Part shown: one piece after another, positions 17,469 through 26,246 of the stretch | Layout: each line of letters begins with the position of its first letter | How positions within the stretch are numbered: the first letter of the stretch is position 1 | Made by a program: the position numbers and the translations under genes | The notes under the pieces: model-generated | Seen by the model: only the letters and a program-made list of their open reading frames with translations | Told to the model about the DNA's origin: nothing | The model's database searches: none | Origin: CBDCVY01 sp965223245 | GTDB taxonomy: Bacteria; Nitrospinota; Nitrospinia; Nitrospinales; Nitrospinaceae | Direction: 5' to 3' | Length of the DNA stretch: 64,000 bases | Assembly (NCBI GenBank): GCA_965223245.1 | Contig: CBDCVY010000013.1 | Span: 3,348,001-3,412,000 of the forward strand

Positions 17469-18404
17469 CTACCACTTGTCAAGCAATCGCTCACCCCCAT
17501 AAGTCATCTGTAATTTGTGAACTAACTTGATATATTCAAGGATTCCTTCTTTTCCGGGAAATTCGACCCCTAAATCTAAGGCAGCCTGATTTGACATGGG
17601 AACTCCTTCTTCTCCCATGACCCCTTCAACTTCACCAAAAGAATCGATTGTATCCACAATCATTTTACCTAACTCCAAATTATGAATATGGCCATCGATA
17701 AGGTGAAAAACCTTTCCAAATGTATCATTATTGCCAACCACTTTATCAATCGCTTGCGAAACGGAGTCAACTGCAACGTACTTGGTGCTACCTTTTAAAT
17801 CGACATTATAATTAGTTGCAAGATAATCAATAGTTGAAAACCATTCTGATTTATCGATTTGCGGCCGCACTCCATATATAGTCACCGGCCTTAAAATCGT
17901 TACAGAAAATGCCCGAGAGCGTTGGTAAAAATAACAGAAAGACTCTATAGATGATTTAATTGAACCATATAAAGACCCGGGCATCACAGGATGGGTTTCA
18001 TCAAGGGGGTGTTCCTGGTCAACTGTCGGCAAAACCTTGCCAAAAATTGCACAAGCGCTCATAAATACAAAATGCTTGATTCGCGCTTTGCGACAAGCTT
18101 CCAATAAATCAAAAGATCCATTAATATTAGTCTTAACCAATTCATCGGCTGTTTGCACAGGACCAGGGTAATGCGCCAGATGAATTACCGTGTCCACCCC
18201 TTCAACTAGCTTCTGTAAAGATTCTTTATCTTCCAAACCTCCCATAACATAGTCCACATCTTCAAAGCTTTTTAAGTGGTCAACTACGCTTTCCTCACGA
18301 ATTAATGCTCGAATATTGAGTCTATTTTCTTTCGGTCCTTCATATAGCCTTCGAACATAATGGGAACCCACCATTCCAGTTATTCCCGTTAAAGCAATAT
18401 TCAT
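17469..18404 (-). CDS. NAD-dependent epimerase/dehydratase (extended SDR)
   Basis: This 311-residue Rossmann-fold enzyme has the dinucleotide motif GITGMVGSHY at the N-terminus, the catalytic YGSIK (YxxxK) near residue 150, and an SAC triad region upstream. It resembles nucleotide-sugar epimerases and also 3-beta-HSD type extended SDRs. The frame is open six codons further upstream, but GGAGG lies just before the ATG at 18404, which is clearly the true start. It heads a minus-strand group with the split ThDP decarboxylase, so it may act on a related metabolite; the substrate is unknown. Confidence 0.8.
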   Translation of the reverse strand: MNIALTGITGMVGSHYVRRLYEGPKENRLNIRALIREESVVDHLKSFEDVDYVMGGLEDKESLQKLVEGVDTVIHLAHYPGPVQTADELVKTNINGSFDLLEACRKARIKHFVFMSACAIFGKVLPTVDQEHPLDETHPVMPGSLYGSIKSSIESFCYFYQRSRAFSVTILRPVTIYGVRPQIDKSEWFSTIDYLATNYNVDLKGSTKYVAVDSVSQAIDKVVGNNDTFGKVFHLIDGHIHNLELGKMIVDTIDSFGEVEGVMGEEGVPMSNQAALDLGVEFPGKEGILEYIKLVHKLQMTYGGERLLDKW

Positions 18405-18576
18405 TGATTTCCTCCAAACCATTATCTATAGCAGATGGTATCTGCTTATTCTTGGGTCACTGTCTCAAATCAATTTCCTGCCAATTCATGATTTGAGAAC
18501 CTTAAATTTAAAAAGATCGAACAATTATGATTGCAGGGCAGGGGTAAGTCAACCGGTTTTAGAAAGGAGGGAGTAA

Positions 18577-21213
18577 TTAGTTCGGGGTAGTATTTTGGAT
18601 GGCAGATTGTGCGGCAGACAAAAGAGCTGTTGGGACCCTGAAGGGCGAACAACTCACATAATCTACACCTAAGGAATTAAAATATTGTATGGAAGAAGGG
18701 TCTCCTCCATGCTCTCCACAAACTCCTAAATGAATTTTTCCATTGGAATTTTTTCCCTTTTGAATAGCAATTTCAATCAAAGAGCCCACCCCACCTTGAT
18801 CCACACTGACAAAAGGGTCTGTGGCCAGAATTCCATTATCGACGTAATTAGCTAGAAACATTCCTGCATCATCTCTGCTCAACCCAAAGGCTGTTTGCGT
18901 CAAATCATTAGTACCAAAAGAGAAAAAATCTGCATCTTGGGCAATTTCGTCAGCGGTCATGGCAGCCCGCGGAAGTTCGATCATTGTCCCTACTTTATAA
19001 TCTACTTTGACCCCAGCCTTTTCAATAATTTCTTCAGCTAATTCAACGATCATTTGTCGAACTTTTCTAAACTCATTTACATGACTGACCAAGGGAATCA
19101 TTATTTCCGGATATATCTTTAACCCCTTTTTAACTAACTTACAGCTGGCTTCAATGATTGCCCGGACCTGCATTTGGTAAATTTCTGGATAAACAATTCC
19201 TAATCTGCAACCACGCAATCCCAACATAGGGTTTGATTCTTTCATTGAATCAATTTTTTTATTTAGAGCGGAAGGTCGAAGTTTCATTTGTTTAGCCAAG
19301 GTTTTAATTTCTGAAGCCACGTTTGGTAAAAACTCATGCAAGGGCGGGTCCAATAGGCGAATAGTTACCGGCAGTCCTTCCATGACCTTAAAAATTTCTG
19401 TGAAGTCTGATCGTTGAATAGGCAATAATTTTTTTAGAGCTTCATCTCGGTCTTTGGATTTATCGGCAAGAATCATTTTTCGAACTAATAAAATTCTATC
19501 CTCATCAAAAAACATATGCTCTGTTCGACATAAACCTATTCCTTGAGCTCCGAATTCTCTTGCCACTAAAGCATCATGTGGGGTATCGGCATTAGCTCGA
19601 ACTTTCATAGACCGCATTTGATCAGCCCAGTTCATCATTTGATTAAAATAACTGGTCACTCGCGGTTTGGATAAAGGCACCTGTCCTAAAACTACCTGAC
19701 CTGTGGAACCATCTAAGGTGATCGGATCCAGCTCTTTAAGAACGACACCGTTTAAATTACAACGTTTTTTCTTTGGCTCCACTACTAAGGCGCTACAACC
19801 GGAGACACACGGTTTTCCCATGGCGCGGGCAACTACGGCTGCATGAGAAGTCATTCCGCCTTTTGCAGTCAGGATTCCTTGCGCCACACTCATCCCATGG
19901 ATATCTTCAGGAGAAGTTTCCATTCTAACTAAAACCACCCTTTCTTTTTTTTCTGCAATTTCCATAGCCCGCTCAGGAGTAAAAACAATCTTTCCACTGG
20001 CCGCCCCTGGCGATGCACCTAACCCCTTTCCTAAAACTTTTATTTTTGCTTTTTCATCAATCATGGGATGAAAAATTTGATCCACCTGGGAAGCCTCCAC
20101 CCTAAGGAGCGCCTCTTGCTTACTGATCAACCCTTCATTCACCATATCCACGGCAATTCGGATAGCTGCGGCGGCAGTTCGTTTCCCGGTTCGTGTTTGC
20201 AACATAAACAGTTGGTTTTCCTGAATGGTGAACTCAATATCCTGCATTTCCTTATAATGATTTTCCAAGACTTTATAAACATTCACCAATTCCTCGTACA
20301 TATCTGGCATGTCTTGTTCTAATTTTGAAATCGGTTGAGGAGTTCGAATTCCGGCAACAACATCTTCCCCCTGAGCATTTATCATATACTCGCCATAGAA
20401 TTTTTTCTCACCTGTTGCAGGGTTCCGGGTAAAAGCTACTCCTGTGGCTGAAGTTCTTCCCATATTGCCAAATACCATGGACTGTACATTTACGGCGGTA
20501 CCCCAATCATGAGGAATATTATTAAGTTTTCTATAGGTAATGGCTCGAGGTGTGTTCCAGGATTTAAAAACCGCTTCAACAGCCATTCTTAATTGATCTA
20601 TAGGGTCTTCAGGAAATGGTATTCCAGTTTTTCGTTTCACCAATTTTTTAAAATCTTTAATGATTGACTTCAGGTCTCCTTCGGTCAAATCCGTATCAAA
20701 TTCAACTTTCCGCTTCACTTTTTTATTTGTGAGAATTTTTTCAAAATGCTCACTTTCGATTTCCAACACAACATTACCAAACATTGCAATAAATCGTCGG
20801 TAGCAATCTAAGGCAAACCATTTATTATCTGTTTTATTTGCTAATGCTATTAAGGTTTCTTCGTTTAACCCCAAGTTAAGAACCGTATCCATCATTCCAG
20901 GCATGGAAGCTCGTGCCCCGGAACGAACAGAAACCAGAAGTGGGTTTTCTTTATCTCCAAACTCCATTCCCATGGTCTTCTGTAAAGTACGGAGATTCTT
21001 CATAACCTCCTCCCAAATGGAGGCAGATATGGTATTTTCTTTTTTAAAATAGGATAAACAAGCTTCAGTAGTAATTGTAAATCCAGGGGGGACATTAATT
21101 CCCAAGGAGGCCATCTCGGCTAGATTTGCACCTTTACCGCCGAGCAATTCACGCATATCGGAGCGCCCCTCGGTTTGATCTGCACCAAAAAAATATACGT
21201 ATTTTATCGCCAT
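18577..21213 (-). CDS. ppdK: Pyruvate, phosphate dikinase
   Basis: This enzyme interconverts pyruvate + ATP + Pi with phosphoenolpyruvate + AMP + PPi. The 878-residue length is standard. The N-terminal ATP-grasp domain starts GGKGANLAEMASLG. The swivelling domain has the phosphohistidine in KGGMTSHAAVVARAMG (H457). The C-terminal TIM barrel ends with the catalytic cysteine in GVCGEHGGDPSSI. It indicates gluconeogenic or PPi-dependent glycolytic flux. The next gene downstream (172 bp) is the epimerase. glyS lies 72 bp upstream on the same strand. Confidence 0.96.
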   Translation of the reverse strand: MAIKYVYFFGADQTEGRSDMRELLGGKGANLAEMASLGINVPPGFTITTEACLSYFKKENTISASIWEEVMKNLRTLQKTMGMEFGDKENPLLVSVRSGARASMPGMMDTVLNLGLNEETLIALANKTDNKWFALDCYRRFIAMFGNVVLEIESEHFEKILTNKKVKRKVEFDTDLTEGDLKSIIKDFKKLVKRKTGIPFPEDPIDQLRMAVEAVFKSWNTPRAITYRKLNNIPHDWGTAVNVQSMVFGNMGRTSATGVAFTRNPATGEKKFYGEYMINAQGEDVVAGIRTPQPISKLEQDMPDMYEELVNVYKVLENHYKEMQDIEFTIQENQLFMLQTRTGKRTAAAAIRIAVDMVNEGLISKQEALLRVEASQVDQIFHPMIDEKAKIKVLGKGLGASPGAASGKIVFTPERAMEIAEKKERVVLVRMETSPEDIHGMSVAQGILTAKGGMTSHAAVVARAMGKPCVSGCSALVVEPKKKRCNLNGVVLKELDPITLDGSTGQVVLGQVPLSKPRVTSYFNQMMNWADQMRSMKVRANADTPHDALVAREFGAQGIGLCRTEHMFFDEDRILLVRKMILADKSKDRDEALKKLLPIQRSDFTEIFKVMEGLPVTIRLLDPPLHEFLPNVASEIKTLAKQMKLRPSALNKKIDSMKESNPMLGLRGCRLGIVYPEIYQMQVRAIIEASCKLVKKGLKIYPEIMIPLVSHVNEFRKVRQMIVELAEEIIEKAGVKVDYKVGTMIELPRAAMTADEIAQDADFFSFGTNDLTQTAFGLSRDDAGMFLANYVDNGILATDPFVSVDQGGVGSLIEIAIQKGKNSNGKIHLGVCGEHGGDPSSIQYFNSLGVDYVSCSPFRVPTALLSAAQSAIQNTTPN

Positions 21214-21285
21214 AAGAATGTTAAACCGAATGATTTAAAATAAAATTAACAGCAAAATTTAGATTGTTAAAAATAAGTTTGGGTT

Positions 21286-23358
21286 TCAACTTTTTTTAAA
21301 AACTATCTTAGAAAAGTCTCCAATTTGAGAAAACAATTCAGAAATACCTTTTAGTAATGCCAAACGATTTGAACGAAGGGCTTGATCTTCCACGTTCACC
21401 ATAACATTATCAAAAAAATTATCAATCTCGTCTTTTGCTCCCACAATCAAAGTCAATGCTTGGTCGTATTTCCGTTTTTCCATTAACTTTATGAAGGGCT
21501 TTCGGATCTCTAATAATTTATCAAATAATTTCTTTTCGGCAGGTTCTAACAACAAATTAGGATCAATTTGTTCCCCGGTCTCTTTTGTCAATATACTCAC
21601 TACCCGGCGAAAAGCAATTGCTAAGGGTTCAAAATACGACTGCTTTTTTAACTCAGACAAAGCTTTAGCTTTCTCTTTAGTATTTTTAAAAGAATCGATT
21701 TTTGTAGCAAGTACGGCATCAATTACATCGTATTCATAACCTTCCGCATTTAATAAAGTCTTTAATCTTTGCGAAAACAGGTCTTTGCAATGGGAGCGAA
21801 TTTCTTCTTCAGAAAGTTTAGCCTTTGGTTTTATTTGATCTATTCCTAAATCAATCAGCCATTCCAAATCCACTTGTAAATCATATTTTATTAAGATTTG
21901 AATTATTCCTAAGGCATGCCGACGCAATCCGTAAGGATCTTCCGAACCGGATGGAATCAATTTTACCGAAATGCAACCGGCAATCGTATCTAATTTGTCC
22001 GCTAGTGCCACTAAAGCGCCCGCAAGAGTGGATGGCAAGGAATCTTCAGCAAAGGCAGGTTTGTAATGCTCCTTGATCGCAGTAGCAATTTGGCTTCCTT
22101 CATTACTATGTTCCGCATAATATCCACCCATAATTCCTTGAAGTTCAGGAAACTCATATACCATTTGAGTAACTAAATCCGCTTTACACAAATAGGCGGC
22201 TCGCTTGGCCACTTCAATTTCATCTTTATCTTTTACAAAATTTTCAAAAAGTTTAACCAAAGCAACTATGCGCATTACTTTTTCAAAAGAGGTACCTAAA
22301 TCCTTTTGAAAAAGTACCCCTTTTAAATTGTCCACGTAATCTTCTAATTTAAGTTTACGATCCTCATCATAGAAAAATCTTGCATCTTCCAATCGCGCCC
22401 GTAAAACTCTTTGGTTTCCTAATCGAATCGTATTGTTTTTTCCCATTTTCATATTACTAATAGTAATAAAATAGGGGAGAAGTTCATCCCCAGACCAAAC
22501 CGGAAAATATTTTTGATGATACGTCATGGTAATTACCAAAAGTTCCTTTGGTAGCTCCAAATACTTCTTTTCAAATTCTCCACGAATTGCAAAAGGAAAC
22601 TCTACTAAATTTGTAACAGTATTCAATAAACCGGCTTCTTCTTTTATTTGACCATTCACTTCCCCAGCCAAGGATTGAACCTGATTCCAAACATTTCCTT
22701 TCCGCTCCTCTAAATCAACTATTAGATGATTTTCCAAACCACGTTTAAGGTAATCGTCAAGACTATTAAACTCAAAGCTCCCCGGACTTAAAAACCTGTG
22801 ACCGTACGATTTATTGCTACTTGAAATGCCTTCAAATTCGAATTTCAAGATCTGTGACTCAAATATGGCAGCTATCCAATGAATTGGTCGAGCAAAAGGC
22901 TTTTTCTTTTTAGACCAACGCATCTTCTTAGGAAAAGGAATAGTCTTTATTATCTCTGGTAAGAACTTATTTAAAAGATCAGCGGTAGGTTCACCCACTT
23001 TTTCAACACGTGCACAAATTACTTCCCCTTTAGAGGTCTCTTCCCTCTTTAATTCATCAAGAGAAACCCCAAATTTCTTTGCGAACCCAATAGCAGCTTT
23101 AGTAGGGTTACCTTCGCCATCAAAAGCCACTTTAACACTGGGTCCATTAAATACTTCCACCACATCCGGTTGCCGAGCCACCACATCGGGAAACCATATT
23201 GCTAACCGCCGAGGAGTTCCCATTGATTTTGGTTTACCTGCCTCTATCCGGTTTTTCTGAAAAAAATCTGACAAAGATTTTTTCATAAAATTCAATGCAG
23301 GTTGAATATAACCCGCAGGAATTTCTTCACTACCAATTTCAAAAAATAACTCAGGCAT
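21286..23358 (-). CDS. glyS: Glycyl-tRNA synthetase beta subunit
   Basis: This 690-residue protein matches the bacterial alpha2-beta2 type glycyl-tRNA synthetase beta chain. It begins PELFFEIGSEEIPAGYIQPA, has the HD-like central domain (MTYHQKYFPVW, GGYYAEHS) and a C-terminal anticodon-binding region (FDNVMVNVEDQALRSNRLALL). The alpha subunit gene glyQ, which normally sits directly upstream, is absent; the upstream neighbour is a divergent STAND gene. glyQ must therefore be elsewhere in the genome. Confidence 0.96.
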   Translation of the reverse strand: MPELFFEIGSEEIPAGYIQPALNFMKKSLSDFFQKNRIEAGKPKSMGTPRRLAIWFPDVVARQPDVVEVFNGPSVKVAFDGEGNPTKAAIGFAKKFGVSLDELKREETSKGEVICARVEKVGEPTADLLNKFLPEIIKTIPFPKKMRWSKKKKPFARPIHWIAAIFESQILKFEFEGISSSNKSYGHRFLSPGSFEFNSLDDYLKRGLENHLIVDLEERKGNVWNQVQSLAGEVNGQIKEEAGLLNTVTNLVEFPFAIRGEFEKKYLELPKELLVITMTYHQKYFPVWSGDELLPYFITISNMKMGKNNTIRLGNQRVLRARLEDARFFYDEDRKLKLEDYVDNLKGVLFQKDLGTSFEKVMRIVALVKLFENFVKDKDEIEVAKRAAYLCKADLVTQMVYEFPELQGIMGGYYAEHSNEGSQIATAIKEHYKPAFAEDSLPSTLAGALVALADKLDTIAGCISVKLIPSGSEDPYGLRRHALGIIQILIKYDLQVDLEWLIDLGIDQIKPKAKLSEEEIRSHCKDLFSQRLKTLLNAEGYEYDVIDAVLATKIDSFKNTKEKAKALSELKKQSYFEPLAIAFRRVVSILTKETGEQIDPNLLLEPAEKKLFDKLLEIRKPFIKLMEKRKYDQALTLIVGAKDEIDNFFDNVMVNVEDQALRSNRLALLKGISELFSQIGDFSKIVFKKS

Positions 23359-23434
23359 TAATTATTCTTTACTTTCTTTAAGTACTTGATAAAAACCAAT
23401 TAAAAAGCACAATTTTTAAAAAATACATTAGATG

Positions 23435-23480
23435 AAGCCGGGTTTTTAGCAAACTCAAAAATGTTTGTCAAACCCGGTTT
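23435..23480. repeat. GC-containing hairpin in the glyS / STAND divergent region
   Basis: AAGCCGGGTTT (23435-23445) pairs with AAACCCGGTTT (23470-23480) over 11 bp with one G-U, and the enclosed bases form an inner CAAAC/GTTTG stem. In this AT-rich gap it is conspicuous. Lacking a long T-run it is not a clear terminator. It could be a leader structure for glyS or an operator for either gene. Confidence 0.5.
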
Positions 23481-23636
23481 TAGAGTGAAAAAAGTCTTTT
23501 GGATCAATTTCTAAAACATAGAAATACAATGAATTTCAAAGAAATGTGAATATCCTTTAAATAAGGACTATAATATATTTATTTTCAGTGAGTTGCAATT
23601 TTTCCACTTTTCCTTTGAAAATACCTGGAGTTTCAT

Positions 23637-26159
23637 TTGAAATCTCTTTTTTTAGTATTGATCGCTTGTTTTGCCGGATTGGGTCTTTGGTTTTTACTTA
23701 AAACTACATTTAAAAAAACTCAAAATAAAAACCAAGAAAATGTTACCCCAGAGCAACCTGATTCAGGGGAAAATATCGCATCCAAAATTGTCCAAAAATT
23801 CGGGATGGCAGACAAAGTAAAAAATCAAATCTCCAAAGTTCAATCAGAAAAAACTCAAAACAAAATAAGAAGCGTTTCTTTACACCAAGTCACTACGCCC
23901 CTCAAAAATTTTATTGGGCGAAAAGGGGATATGGTAGATATCCTTCAAAAAAATCGAGAAGGAACTAAAGCATTTTGTTTTTATGGGCAGCAGGGAATTG
24001 GAAAAACAAGTTTTGGAGTTTATATTTGTGAAAAACTGGTTCCTTTTTATCCTCACAGTCAAATTTATTTTGATTTAGAATTTTCCGAGACTCCAAGAAA
24101 AGGAACTTTGGATGCAATGGCCCACGTTATTCAAACATTAAGACCCGAAATCAAAATACCATCCTTGGAAAGGGATTTAGCCACACTTTATTTTAATGTG
24201 CTCAGGAATAAAAAAGCCATTTTATTTTTTGATAATATTTCCGGCCTTGATCAAATAAAAAAATTAAAGGCACCTAAGTCTTGTGTGAGCTTGTTCACTT
24301 CCACAAAGGCGATTAAAGATTCAGATATTCTTTCCAAAGAATTGAGTACTCCTCCATCCGAAGATGCAAGGGATATCCTGTTAAGCAATTGTCCTCGGAT
24401 TGGATTTTGGACGGCAGAGATTGGAAAGTCCTGTGGATATAATCCTCTAGCTTTGTCAATTTGTAGCCGATTTCTTGGTATGTCTGAAGAACAAGATCCG
24501 GGAGCGTTTTCAACTCAACTCCGTGATGCGAATAAAAAACTGGAGAGAGGCGATAAAGACCGTAATCAATTGGGGATTGAATCAACCTTGAGTTTGGTTC
24601 TTTCATATTTTGCGGATCATATGATAAAAACCCTTTCTAAATTAATGGTGTTCAAAGGTTCATTTGATGCGTCTGCAGAGGGATTTATTTGTGATGATAA
24701 GAGTGGTGAAAATTTAGATATTTTAACTCACATAGGACTGGTTCAATATGAAAAGGATAATAATCGATATCGAATTCACAAGTTAGTTCGGGAGTGGATG
24801 AGTCAAAAACAGTATAAGATTTTTGCAGCACAGGCTCAAATGCGGCATGCAACCTATTACATGACAACGATGGAACATATCAAACAACTATACAATTCTG
24901 ATAAAAAAGATCAAATGATCCAAGCCCTTCAGTTGTTTGATTTGGAATGGCCAAATATTCGTGAAGGACAGGCGTGGGCGAAAGAAAACGGACTTAAAGA
25001 TTTCGACGCTGCCAAAGTTTGTAATGGCTATGCAGAAGCCGGGACAAAAGTTTTAAAATTACGTTGTTCTCCGAAAGAGCGATTGGAATGGTATGAAGCC
25101 GCCTTATCTGCTGCGCGTTATCAACAGAATGAAGAGTCTGAAAAAAATCATTTGCTCAATATTGGAACCGAATATTTGATTTTAAAAGATTTCAAAAACT
25201 GTATAGAGTTTTTAGAAAAAGCTGTAAAACTTGGAGAGCAAAAAGATGATCCCGAAGTTTTATGTGAAGCTTATCATAAATTAGGGCAGGCTTATATTGC
25301 CCAGAACCAACTTGAAAAAGGAATGGAATTACTCCGCAAAGAACTTGATATAGCTATTAAGAGAGGTGAAAGTAAAATAGAAATCCAAGCATGCGAAGAG
25401 TTAGGTAATGCTTATTTCAAAAGAAATGAATTTAATGAAGCCATTGAATATTTTAATAAAGGGTTAACATCAGCTCAAAACTTAAAGGATACTCAAATTG
25501 AAATTCGCCTACTCATGGCACTAAGTAAGGCCTTGATTAAATCGGATCAGGGAAAGGAAGCTATTAACTTTTTGAAAAAAGGATTAGCTATTGCCGCTAA
25601 TAATAAAAATGCCTTAATTGAGGCAGAGTTATTAGCTCACCTCGGAGATGTCCATGTGTCTATTAATGAACATCCTCAAGCAATGGCTTTTTATGAAAAA
25701 GCTGTAGAAATCTATAAAAAACACAAAGACAGTAATAAAGAGGCTGAAATTTTGGGACGACAAGGATTGGCTTGGATAAAATCCGGAAACCACAATAACG
25801 GAATCCAACTTATTGAAAAAGCTATCAAAATAAGCCGAGCGACTCGAAATATTGTAGAAGAAATGACATTACTCAGTTTCCTTGGAGCCGCACTTTTAGA
25901 AACAGGAAATATTCAAATGGCTACAGAGGCCTTTGACCGTCAATTGAACCTCGCTAAAAAAACGCGCTCCGGATTGGTCGAAGCCAAAGCATTGCACCAT
26001 CTGGGACAATTGGAACAAAAACAGGGCAATATTGCTAAGGCTGTTAATAATTTTAAAATGGCTCTTAACCTTTATGAAAGGGCTAAATCTCCCTTAGCTG
26101 ATGAGGTCCGTCAAGATTTAGATCTAATTGAAAAGAAATCCCAAAAACCTGTCAGTTAA
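23637..26159 (+). CDS. Membrane-anchored STAND (NB-ARC-like) NTPase with TPR repeats
   Basis: This is an 840-residue protein. An N-terminal membrane helix (residues 3-22, LFLVLIACFAGLGLWFLL) is followed by a linker and then a nucleotide-binding domain with Walker A GQQGIGKTS (117-125) and Walker B KAILFFDN (193-200). A winged-helix-like region ends in YRIHKLVREWMSQKQ. About eight TPR-type helical repeats fill residues 490-830. This is the STAND architecture: an ATP-driven switch with a C-terminal ligand sensor. The start is TTG with CTGGAG six bases upstream; the next in-frame ATG would lose the membrane helix. No effector domain other than the membrane anchor is visible. A sensing, signalling or defence role is inference. 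Confidence 0.8.
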   Translation: MKSLFLVLIACFAGLGLWFLLKTTFKKTQNKNQENVTPEQPDSGENIASKIVQKFGMADKVKNQISKVQSEKTQNKIRSVSLHQVTTPLKNFIGRKGDMVDILQKNREGTKAFCFYGQQGIGKTSFGVYICEKLVPFYPHSQIYFDLEFSETPRKGTLDAMAHVIQTLRPEIKIPSLERDLATLYFNVLRNKKAILFFDNISGLDQIKKLKAPKSCVSLFTSTKAIKDSDILSKELSTPPSEDARDILLSNCPRIGFWTAEIGKSCGYNPLALSICSRFLGMSEEQDPGAFSTQLRDANKKLERGDKDRNQLGIESTLSLVLSYFADHMIKTLSKLMVFKGSFDASAEGFICDDKSGENLDILTHIGLVQYEKDNNRYRIHKLVREWMSQKQYKIFAAQAQMRHATYYMTTMEHIKQLYNSDKKDQMIQALQLFDLEWPNIREGQAWAKENGLKDFDAAKVCNGYAEAGTKVLKLRCSPKERLEWYEAALSAARYQQNEESEKNHLLNIGTEYLILKDFKNCIEFLEKAVKLGEQKDDPEVLCEAYHKLGQAYIAQNQLEKGMELLRKELDIAIKRGESKIEIQACEELGNAYFKRNEFNEAIEYFNKGLTSAQNLKDTQIEIRLLMALSKALIKSDQGKEAINFLKKGLAIAANNKNALIEAELLAHLGDVHVSINEHPQAMAFYEKAVEIYKKHKDSNKEAEILGRQGLAWIKSGNHNNGIQLIEKAIKISRATRNIVEEMTLLSFLGAALLETGNIQMATEAFDRQLNLAKKTRSGLVEAKALHHLGQLEQKQGNIAKAVNNFKMALNLYERAKSPLADEVRQDLDLIEKKSQKPVS

Positions 26160-26246
26160 ATCTCACCTAATCAATTCACAAAACTTCTAATTTAGTGTAG
26201 TATTTTTATTTAGCCTTAAATTCCTTTTTACTTTTTAACTTTTCTA

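Noticed and set aside
23359..23636. T-box leader for glyS
   Set aside because: No T-box sequence or specifier loop could be recognised; only a simple hairpin is present.
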